From Arthrobacter_B sp038069765 (GTDB lineage: Bacteria; Actinomycetota; Actinomycetes; Actinomycetales; Micrococcaceae): DNA of 64,000 nucleotides. The notes below the pieces were generated by a model. The model did not search any database. It saw only the letters and a program-made list of their open reading frames with translations, and had not been told where the DNA came from. Each line of letters opens with the position of its first letter. The first letter of the stretch is position 1. The position numbers and the translations under genes are program-made. Shown in pieces: positions 26,745-33,387 of the stretch. The DNA lies in the NCBI RefSeq assembly GCF_038069765.1, contig NZ_JBBPFS010000008.1, positions 62,001 through 126,000 of the forward strand. Reading direction: 5' to 3'.

Positions 26745-27868
26745 ATGTGCCCCTTTCAGGAAGCCCGAGTCAGGCGGCCACAGCGTGGCAGCCGTCGCTG
26801 GTAGCGGGTACACAAATTGGACCTGCGCGTTGGGACGGGGAACAAGTGCTAACCGATGCATCTGTTCAGGGGCAGCAGCGCATCCTCCGTATCGGGTTAC
26901 GGGAGCGCATGGTCTTGGACCTGGTGAACGGAAGCCGAACCGTTTCCGAAATTTCCGAAGAATTGGCAGGGCAAGGCATGCCTTTGCCTCCGCAGGCTGT
27001 CGCTGGTGTGCTGCACAAACTAATGATGTTTGGAATGATCGACCGTCCATTCACTGTCGCTGCTGCAGCTGTTGACGTTTTGGACAGCCGCGCGCACATA
27101 GGATCCACGACGCGCACTGGTGTTTGGGCTCCAGCCGCTAACGGGTTCAGTCGTTTCGCGCCTACAAGATGGTCCATCGATGCACTAACTACAACACCCG
27201 TTTTAGGTATTGCATTGGCTCTGGCCGTCGCATCAGCGGTCGTCATGGTTATCGCTGCACCATCGGTCTTATTAACAGTGGTTCATCCGCAGAGTGCTGC
27301 ATGGTTCGTCACTGCATTTCTGGTGGCGATCGTGTGGAACATTGGTGTGACCGTGGTGCACGAAGCTGCACATGTGGGCACGTTTCGTGCGCTGGCCGGC
27401 CGACCAGCGCACCTCTCCATCACGCGGTTTGGCATCATTCCTATGCTAAACACGCAGTTGGACGGGCTTGGCTTGCTTTCCCGAAGCCGCCGCGCACGAG
27501 TAGTGGCGGTTGGGCCGATCGTCTCATTGTGCTTAGCATTGGTGCCTTTGTCGCTGTTCTTTTTTGCACCGGAGGGATCATTTCTGAGGTACATTTCTGG
27601 GGCTGCAGTACTCGTTGACCTTATTGTTATCGCCTTGGCTGTATCTTTTTTCCCAAACACGGACGGTACGAGATTTCTCGAGGTATTATCCTCTGTAGAT
27701 CAGCTCCAATCTGTCGCATTTCTAACTCTGCTCCGCCGCCGAAAGCTGCCGCGCGGACTTCCACGCTTCACACGCATATTAGTGCGCGTGTATCCAGTCT
27801 TGCTGGCAGGGACAGTCATTAGCTTCCTGCTGGCAAGCGTGTGGGCCATTCGGCTCGCACTGCTCTGA
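26741..27868 (+). CDS. M50-type membrane metalloprotease with PqqD-like N-terminus (candidate leader peptidase)
   Basis: A 375-residue protein. Residues about 40-100 form a PqqD-like winged helix (ILRIGLRERMVLDLVNGSRT, then PPQAVAGVLHKLMMFGMID), a plausible leader-recognition element. From about 155 there are six or so hydrophobic segments with the zinc motif HEAAH (about 206-210, in VVHEAAHVGTF) and a second M50 motif FPNTDGTRF (about 303), where Asp supplies the third ligand. These motifs suggest an active intramembrane or membrane-face metalloprotease. Being last in the maturation operon and directly upstream of the precursor makes leader removal the likely job, but this is inference. Confidence 0.82.
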   Translation: MNVPLSGSPSQAATAWQPSLVAGTQIGPARWDGEQVLTDASVQGQQRILRIGLRERMVLDLVNGSRTVSEISEELAGQGMPLPPQAVAGVLHKLMMFGMIDRPFTVAAAAVDVLDSRAHIGSTTRTGVWAPAANGFSRFAPTRWSIDALTTTPVLGIALALAVASAVVMVIAAPSVLLTVVHPQSAAWFVTAFLVAIVWNIGVTVVHEAAHVGTFRALAGRPAHLSITRFGIIPMLNTQLDGLGLLSRSRRARVVAVGPIVSLCLALVPLSLFFFAPEGSFLRYISGAAVLVDLIVIALAVSFFPNTDGTRFLEVLSSVDQLQSVAFLTLLRRRKLPRGLPRFTRILVRVYPVLLAGTVISFLLASVWAIRLALL

Positions 27869-27921
27869 TTCGCATCAGTGAATCAGCCATTTAGTAAAAC
27901 ACACAGAAAATGGGGAAGAAA

Positions 27922-28104
27922 ATGAATAACCTTGCATCTTTGGCCGCTGAGCTGGACGCTTTCGACGTCGATACCCTCGAGGTAAAAGACTTCGTTGACT
28001 ACTCGGAGATGGCCTTTGGCTCCACTTGCTCCTCTTCATCGTCATCCTGTTCGTCGACGTGCACCTCGTGCTGCTCCTCGACGGCTTCGTGCGCCACTGC
28101 TTAA
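27922..28104 (+). CDS. RiPP precursor peptide, thiopeptide-like leader with Ser/Thr/Cys-only core
   Basis: A 60-residue peptide. The ATG at 27922 (MNNLASLAAEL) is preferred since GGGGAAG lies 4 bases upstream; an ATG at 27910 would add MGKK without a ribosome site. The acidic leader (about 33 residues) contains AFDVDTLEVKDFVDYSEM, which closely resembles thiopeptide leaders (thiostrepton has DVDTLEISDYMD). After AFG comes a 27-residue core of 13 Ser, 5 Thr, 6 Cys and 3 Ala. It starts STC, has six consecutive Ser (core 4-9), a CC pair (17-18) and ends ASCATA, so 24 of 27 positions can be heterocyclised or dehydrated. The Ser run uses four different codons, arguing against simple repeat expansion. 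Confidence 0.93.
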   Translation: MNNLASLAAELDAFDVDTLEVKDFVDYSEMAFGSTCSSSSSSCSSTCTSCCSSTASCATA

Positions 28105-28135
28105 TGCGGTAACGGCACGTCTGATGTAGTTATCC

Positions 28136-28171
28136 GGCGCTGGGTGCAGGCTTCGTCCTGCGCCCAGCGCC
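28136..28171 (+). promoter_or_regulatory. Hairpin between precursor and exporter genes
   Basis: GGCGCTGGGTGCAGG pairs with CCTGCGCCCAGCGCC over 15 positions with one G-T wobble around loop CTTCGT. It sits 31 bases after the precursor stop and 24 bases before the ABC ATPase start. No T-run follows, so partial termination or mRNA protection is likely, which would raise precursor mRNA relative to exporter mRNA. Confidence 0.75.
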
Positions 28172-28195
28172 CCTCACCGAAAGAAGGAGTTCCGC

Positions 28196-29113
28196 GTGTT
28201 ATCCCAAGATCCAGTGGCTGTGGAGGTCTCTGATGTGTCCCTGTCCATACGGGGAAAATCCATCCTCCGTAACGTGGATTTGACAGTCCAAACCGGAACC
28301 TTTCACGGTGTAATTGGTCCTAACGGTGCCGGAAAATCCACGCTCTTCGACATCATCCTGGGTTTCCGTCCTCCGAGCATTGGCACGGTTAGGGTCCTAG
28401 GTCAGCCACCCCGGCCCCGGGACGAGAACCTGTACCGTAAAGTCGGGGTGCAGCCACAGCGGACCGCGTTCTTCCCGAAGCTCAGCGTTAGGGAGCACCT
28501 GTCCGCGCTGGCCGGCATTTATGGAAGCGGTGAGACACGGACCGGGCGTCTCATGGAGGTACTCGACCTGGCGCGGCACGCCAATACCCGGGCCGAGAAA
28601 CTGTCGGGAGGAGAGCGGCAACGCCTCGCCATTGCTTCAGCATTGGTGCACGAGCCGCAGTTGCTGCTGCTGGATGAACCGACCGCCGGTCTGGACCCGG
28701 CGGCTCGGCACAACCTCGTCGATTTGCTGCGTTCTCCCGAGTTCAGGGGCATGACCACGATCTACACCACCCACTATCTGGAGGAAGCCTCCCGATTGTG
28801 TGACGTGGTCTCAATCTTGGACGCCGGAAAAGTACTGGTAACGAAATCCCCGAGTGAGCTGATTGCTGAGACAGGCGTTGAGGCGACTATTCTGCTGCCC
28901 GCTGCTGTGCATCAAGCAGACCGAGTCGCCGCACTGTCAACGATCACGTCCGTTGACGTTGATATGTCTGGCTTGCATGCCTGTACCGGAGACACTGCCC
29001 TGGCCTTCGCAGAACTGGCGGGAGCAGGCATTGACACCGGAAATGCCCAAGTATTTAGCGGGTCCCTTGAAACTGCCTTTATGGCCTACACCGGACGGAA
29101 CTACGAAGCATGA
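28196..29113 (+). CDS. ABC transporter ATPase (RiPP exporter)
   Basis: A 305-residue ABC ATPase of the drug/bacteriocin export type. GTG start behind AAGAAGGAG. Walker A GPNGAGKSTL (about 42), signature LSGGERQRLAIA (about 138), Walker B LLLLDEPTAGLDP (about 158) and the switch His in IYTTHYLEEASRLCD. The C-terminal 80 residues form the accessory domain common in exporters of this class. It overlaps the permease gene by ATGA. The pair should export the mature peptide and may give the producer self-protection. Confidence 0.92.
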   Translation: MLSQDPVAVEVSDVSLSIRGKSILRNVDLTVQTGTFHGVIGPNGAGKSTLFDIILGFRPPSIGTVRVLGQPPRPRDENLYRKVGVQPQRTAFFPKLSVREHLSALAGIYGSGETRTGRLMEVLDLARHANTRAEKLSGGERQRLAIASALVHEPQLLLLDEPTAGLDPAARHNLVDLLRSPEFRGMTTIYTTHYLEEASRLCDVVSILDAGKVLVTKSPSELIAETGVEATILLPAAVHQADRVAALSTITSVDVDMSGLHACTGDTALAFAELAGAGIDTGNAQVFSGSLETAFMAYTGRNYEA

Positions 29114-29856
29114 CCACGACAACTTCCACCCTGTCCCGGGTGATGTTCAAGGCGGATCTCCGAGACTTCGCGACTCTTTTTTTCACCTTTGTCTTTCCGG
29201 CTGTGCTGCTAGTGGCGTTGGTGCTGGGATTGGGAGACATGCCCTCCGCGGATGGCGGAAACTCAGTCAATGAGATATCCGCAAATGTTGTTGCCTTTGG
29301 CATAGCATTTGTTGCGGTTTTTGCCGGATCTCAGCACATTGCCGCCTGGCATGAGAACGGCATGCTGCTAGTGCTGCGGAGTGCCCCGGTGAGTGCCGGC
29401 AATATCCTGGTGGCACAGGCTCTGGTGGGTGGCATGATTGCGATCGTTCAGGCGATCTTCCTGGTGGTCATAGCGGTTTCCCCGTGGCTGGGAATGACAC
29501 TCAGTGGAACAGCACCCTTGGCTCTGGCAGGAGTGGTGCTGGGGTACTTTATGTTTTTTTCCTTGGGCGTTATCTTAGCCAATGTGTTGCCGTCCATGAC
29601 CGCTGTGACCATGCTGGCAATGATCGTTGTTATGGGTCTTGGCGTGTTCGGCGGGGCTATGATGCCCCTCGACTACATGCCCGACTGGGTGCAATCCAGT
29701 GCTCCATGGACTCCGGTGTTCCATATCCGAGAAGTCATCACTTTCCTGCTGACTGGAATCGGGGAGTGGAGCCAGACAGGGATTTCGAGTCTCTACCTCA
29801 TTGTCGTAGGAGGCATCCTTTACTTGATTGCCCGCAAGACTATGCGCTGGGGCTGA
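29110..29856 (+). CDS. ABC-2 type permease (RiPP exporter)
   Basis: A 248-residue membrane protein with six hydrophobic segments in the ABC-2 layout. It opens with FKADLRDFATLFFTFVFPAV and carries the typical LRSAPVSAGNILVAQALVGG element between segments 2 and 3. A conserved-looking GAMMPLDYMPDWVQ loop precedes the last segment. ATGA overlap with the ATPase shows coupling. Half-size permeases of this kind dimerise with two ATPase subunits. Confidence 0.9.
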   Translation: MTTTTSTLSRVMFKADLRDFATLFFTFVFPAVLLVALVLGLGDMPSADGGNSVNEISANVVAFGIAFVAVFAGSQHIAAWHENGMLLVLRSAPVSAGNILVAQALVGGMIAIVQAIFLVVIAVSPWLGMTLSGTAPLALAGVVLGYFMFFSLGVILANVLPSMTAVTMLAMIVVMGLGVFGGAMMPLDYMPDWVQSSAPWTPVFHIREVITFLLTGIGEWSQTGISSLYLIVVGGILYLIARKTMRWG

Positions 29857-29861
29857 GAACG

Positions 29862-31640
29862 GTGAAGGGGGTCCTGCATGACCGCACGTCCGAGCAATCC
29901 GTCACTTGGACGGCTCCTTCCACATTGGTGGTTGCAAACACCGGCGGCAGAGATGAAGCGGAATCGAGGCAAGTTACCGACCACTGGATACGTACGCGTC
30001 CACTTTTTCAGGTGCGCCTGTTCGCGGGTGCCGGGCTGCGCCGTGTGGGTGGTGCGGAGAACGGGTCCCTCCTCGGTCCCATCGCTGATGCCATGCACGA
30101 CCTAGCACTATTGGAAAACCCAAACCCAGCTGTGGCACTGTGGGAGATCGACCAGTGCTCCGGTCTCACCCGTCGAGCCGACGTCACGATCGACAGCCGC
30201 ACGACAGAGTGGAGCAACGACGGGACACCGGTGCAAGACCCACGAAGCCGGAGCGCTAACAATCCGGAGTGGGTGGATGGTCTTTCATTACGGGCCAAAA
30301 GCCTTCAAATGGTGGCTTGGAACGAGAACGGCCTGGTCAACCCTGCTGCCGCGAGGTTAGCACCTGAAATCAACGATTCCGTCGAGTGGACTACACTCTC
30401 TCCAGCTTCAGGGGTCACCACGCTTCAGTCAGAACAGAGTTCCCGGCATCTGACCTGGTCTGGTCAAGCTGCGTCACTTGCAGATTCACGGCGCGCTGCC
30501 CTTGTCGAAGGAATGGAGCGACTGGTCGGATCTCAGCAGGACGGCGGTAGCTGTATCATCTCCTCGGCTGCTGCGCTGCCCGGGCGTGCACTGAGCCCCA
30601 CTGACTTTGACGCCTATCCCTCTGATGCTTACAAGGGCAAAATTGCCCTGTTTGATCGGCACGAAGAACACGAGTGGGTACGCGGAGAGTCTCTGGTCAC
30701 TGGCGAGGAGGTATGGGTCCCCCGCGAGGCCGTTTATTACGGGGAAACACCCGCTTATTCACGGTGGTTCCTCGGCACCTCATCAGGGTGCGCAACAGGG
30801 TCTTCGGTTGCGGAAGCTACTCTTTTCGGCTTGCTGGAACTGATCGAGCGAGACACCTTCGTCAACGCCTGGTACGGCAAGATCCCGGCAATTCCTGTGG
30901 CCGTGGATTCCGTGCCGGGCGCCGCTGAGATGACCGCCAGGATCCGGTTATTGGGTTGGCAAATCGAACTCGGGTTTCTTAGGAACGAATGGGGTGTTCC
31001 CGTATTTGTCGCTAGTGTCGTCACACCACAAGTGCGTGCCTTCGGGGCAGCCGCCCATCTGGACCTCGAAACGGCTGCTCTGAGGGCAATAACCGAAGCT
31101 GTGGCGTATGCTCCCGACCGTGAATCGCTAGTATCGAATCGACGTGACCGGGTGAGGGAACTACTCGAAAACCCCCAGCTGGCCAGTGACATCGATGATC
31201 ATCCTCTACTTCCCGTTTTCAGCTCAGACCCGGCGTACTCCATCCTTTGCGGCCGCGTGGAGGAAGCCTGTGCCCTGGGCAATGTGGCTCATCTGGCGGA
31301 TAATTCCTCAATCCTTCACAGCGGAGATGCACGCTCGCAAAACCATTCCGGGAACTTGGTCCACTCGAGCCCGCCGTTAGACGTTCAGCTCATCGCCAAG
31401 GCTCTCGTGGATACCCTCGGAAAGACCGGAATCGAGACATTCCGGGTGGTGCAAACCGCGCCTTTCCAGACAGATTTGGGGCTTGCCACGACCATGACCT
31501 TGGCGCCGGCACTCACGCAACTTGACTTCGGCTGGCACGCGCAACGTGTTCGTACTTCCGCCCGGCCCCTCGAACAGGCAAAGTTGCTCGCTGGAAAGGC
31601 GACCGACTGCGTCAGAGATTTACCGCACCCCTTTTCATAG
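29862..31640 (+). CDS. YcaO cyclodehydratase 2
   Basis: A 592-residue second full YcaO. The GTG at 29862 lies 5 bases after the permease stop; the ribosome site is weak, and an ATG at 29878 with a better GGGGG site is in the wrong frame. ATP-site helices are intact: AALVEGMERLVG (about 212), FGLLELIERDTFVNAWYG (about 318) and ALRAITEAVAYA (about 406). It ends DLPHPFS, again the Pro-rich tail of azoline-forming YcaOs. About 190 N-terminal residues have no family I can name. No TfuA partner is present, so thioamidation is unlikely. It may handle a different residue type or core region from YcaO 1. Confidence 0.87.
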   Translation: MKGVLHDRTSEQSVTWTAPSTLVVANTGGRDEAESRQVTDHWIRTRPLFQVRLFAGAGLRRVGGAENGSLLGPIADAMHDLALLENPNPAVALWEIDQCSGLTRRADVTIDSRTTEWSNDGTPVQDPRSRSANNPEWVDGLSLRAKSLQMVAWNENGLVNPAAARLAPEINDSVEWTTLSPASGVTTLQSEQSSRHLTWSGQAASLADSRRAALVEGMERLVGSQQDGGSCIISSAAALPGRALSPTDFDAYPSDAYKGKIALFDRHEEHEWVRGESLVTGEEVWVPREAVYYGETPAYSRWFLGTSSGCATGSSVAEATLFGLLELIERDTFVNAWYGKIPAIPVAVDSVPGAAEMTARIRLLGWQIELGFLRNEWGVPVFVASVVTPQVRAFGAAAHLDLETAALRAITEAVAYAPDRESLVSNRRDRVRELLENPQLASDIDDHPLLPVFSSDPAYSILCGRVEEACALGNVAHLADNSSILHSGDARSQNHSGNLVHSSPPLDVQLIAKALVDTLGKTGIETFRVVQTAPFQTDLGLATTMTLAPALTQLDFGWHAQRVRTSARPLEQAKLLAGKATDCVRDLPHPFS

Positions 31641-31682
31641 CACCAAACCGCCAACGTTTTACCAAGCGAACGGGAACCATAA

Positions 31683-32243
31683 ATGGATCCGATTGAGGGA
31701 TCACGACCACGGCAAGGGCCAACCACCCTGTTGGTCCTGTTCACTGTCTCCTACACAGCCACATTTCTCCTAGCTGCAACCCCTTCGTGGGCTGCGGCGT
31801 GCGCTCTTGCGGCAGTCTGTATCGCCGTCGTTTCGGTGTTGCTGGGTGCAAAAACTTCCGCCAGCGGGCGCCCAACCGGACGAGGACTCGCCTGGGTACG
31901 CAGCACCTCCATAGCCGAAGGCGTTGTACTGCTAGCTGCGGCGGGAACCGGTCTTGTAACTGGCAGCTGGTGGTTCGTGCTGCCGGCATTGCTCACGGCA
32001 GTTACCGTGCATTTGGCTGCTTTGCTGGTCGTGTTCCGTCGCAGAGCGGACTGGTGGTCGGTGTTCTGCTTGAGCGTGAGCACAGTCGCTGCTTGGTATC
32101 TGAGCCCTGGGGGGATTGACCGAGTGTGGCCTGCAACAGGTGCCGTGGCAGCCGGGGTCTGTCTGGGGTACGCAGTGATCATCAAGTTCGGCCAAAAAGC
32201 CAACCGATCGGAGCTGGGGAGCGCCCACTCACCGGCGCGATGA
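31683..32243 (+). CDS. Six-helix membrane protein at the end of the RiPP cluster
   Basis: A 186-residue hydrophobic protein with about six membrane segments (LLVLFTVSYTATFLLA, AAACALAAVCIAVVSVLL, VVLLAAAGTGLVTGSW, LPALLTAVTVHLAALLVVF, SVFCLSVSTVAAWYL, TGAVAAGVCLGYAVII) and short basic loops. No family recognised. It follows YcaO 2 in the same direction after 42 bases. A role in immunity or as an export accessory is inferred only from position. Confidence 0.7.
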   Translation: MDPIEGSRPRQGPTTLLVLFTVSYTATFLLAATPSWAAACALAAVCIAVVSVLLGAKTSASGRPTGRGLAWVRSTSIAEGVVLLAAAGTGLVTGSWWFVLPALLTAVTVHLAALLVVFRRRADWWSVFCLSVSTVAAWYLSPGGIDRVWPATGAVAAGVCLGYAVIIKFGQKANRSELGSAHSPAR

Positions 32244-32528
32244 ACCTGTTGTGCGTGCTGGGGAAGGGCGACGGCGGTGCCCTGGAGGTGGACGAGAGTT
32301 TATGGTGCTGCGGGGGAGGAGCCTTCGGCGGAGCCATCGATCACTCCACCGTGCGCAACGGGTCCGCGCCCGCGCCGGGCCGAACTCGAAGCACCGATGT
32401 CCGGCACTCAGGGCCCCGGGGTGCGTACCAGGCGGCACTTGTCGAAGTGTCTGGATGCAACATGGCTGGGTGCATAAAAGGATCGAACCATCCTCTACGC
32501 TGGGCGTTGGAGACGACGGAAGGACATC
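32244..32528. other. Boundary between RiPP cluster and defence genes
   Basis: 285 bases. Open frames on the plus strand here lack ribosome sites and read as out-of-frame sequence. No clear terminator or att repeat was seen, although the RiPP transcript should end about here. Confidence 0.3.
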
Positions 32529-32963
32529 ATGAGTGAGACTGTAAGGGCCATCCATGAGAGGAAACAGGCAGCGGCAAGGGCCCTTTACGAGCAGGAGGAC
32601 TATGTACGGCGCCTCGGGCATCTAAGCGACGAGGAATTAGCCCAGGAGCTAATTGCCGCGCTACGAAGGGAGAAGCTCACCGTGAGCCGTTGGATCGATT
32701 CTGGCGATTGCTTCGTTCTCTCCGGTGCTGGAAAAGTTCATCGTCCCGAATGTCCAAGCATGCGCCAGTTCATGGATCGCGACGCTGCGTGGGAACCCTA
32801 CTTCGCAGACCTGGAGCGGGTACGTGACTGGCATGGAAGTGACAACGCCCCCGATATGCCTAAATTTATGACTCGTGCCAGCGCGGAGCGAATGGAGACC
32901 TACAAGACGTGCCCTGTATGCGCTCCGACGTTAGATCACACGGATAAGCGTCCGGGAGTTTGA
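32529..32963 (+). CDS. Hypothetical protein with C-terminal Cys/His metal-binding pattern
   Basis: A 144-residue protein. ATG start behind GGAAGGACATC. The N-terminal half is charged and helical (ERKQAAARALYEQEDYVRRLG; LAQELIAALRREKL). The C-terminal half has VHRPECPSM (about 74) and YKTCPVCAP (about 128), a spaced HxxxC/CxxC set suggesting a zinc site reminiscent of small Ada-like binding modules. No catalytic motif. Located just before the helicase gene and two tiny ORFs on the same strand, so it may belong to that defence unit. Confidence 0.65.
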   Translation: MSETVRAIHERKQAAARALYEQEDYVRRLGHLSDEELAQELIAALRREKLTVSRWIDSGDCFVLSGAGKVHRPECPSMRQFMDRDAAWEPYFADLERVRDWHGSDNAPDMPKFMTRASAERMETYKTCPVCAPTLDHTDKRPGV

Positions 32964-32965
32964 GG

Positions 32966-33058
32966 GTGGACGCTGCTGAAAGCTGGCAGTCTAAAGACGA
33001 AGCACTTTGGCAGGACTTTCAACGTAGCTCGCGGGGAGGCGATTGGGGTCTTGACTAG
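32966..33058 (+). CDS. Tiny open frame after the Cys/His protein
   Basis: A 30-residue frame from GTG 32966, 3 bases after the preceding stop, ending in TAG that overlaps the next tiny frame (TTGACTAG). Sequence is acidic and Trp-containing (DAAESWQSKDEALWQDF). It may be translated by coupling or be a decayed gene start. Confidence 0.3.
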   Translation: MDAAESWQSKDEALWQDFQRSSRGGDWGLD

Positions 33059-33191
33059 GATTACAACAGTGGAAACTAAAGAAGGCCTGGATTTCCGGGC
33101 AGAGTTCGACGGACTCGAAGCCCCGATCGTCGATCCTGCGATGGAGCTGATGTATCTAACGCCCCCATACACATCCTGGTCGCCCGTTTGA
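33051..33191 (+). CDS. Small ORF, unknown function
   Basis: A 46-residue frame from TTG 33051 behind GGGGAGGC. Sequence TRITTVETKEGLDFRAEFDG continues to a C-terminus ending PPYTSWSPV. Coding-like codon use but no family. Could be a real small protein or the remains of a larger gene. The following 196 bases up to the helicase start hold no further frame. Confidence 0.35.
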   Translation: MTRITTVETKEGLDFRAEFDGLEAPIVDPAMELMYLTPPYTSWSPV

Positions 33192-33387
33192 CGAAACTTT
33201 GTTGGACATGACGGGTAGTCGGTCGACAGGGATCTTCCAGCAAGTTGTCCGGGTGGGTATCTTCATCAATGGGCTCCAGCACCGCGGGTGATTAGGTCCA
33301 GGCCTGGACCGTCGGGAGGGACATCCTAACTAGTGGCCGGAGGCTGTTGGGAATAGAAACTGCTGGAATTGATAAGAGGGCTGGGCA

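Noticed and set aside
27910..27921. Earlier ATG for the precursor peptide (adds MGKK)
   Set aside because: No ribosome site precedes 27910, whereas GGGGAAG is well placed for the ATG at 27922.
28018..28101. Ser/Cys-rich stretch as a low-complexity artefact or metallothionein
   Set aside because: The leader is thiopeptide-like, the gene sits between maturation and export genes, and the Ser run uses varied codons.
29878..30105. ATG at 29878 with a strong GGGGG ribosome site as an alternative start for YcaO 2
   Set aside because: It is in a different frame from the YcaO motifs and stops after 75 codons. The YcaO frame itself stays open from 29862.
29862..31640. YcaO 2 as a thioamide-forming enzyme
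   Set aside because: No TfuA partner gene, and the protein ends PHPFS, the Pro-rich tail of azoline-forming types.
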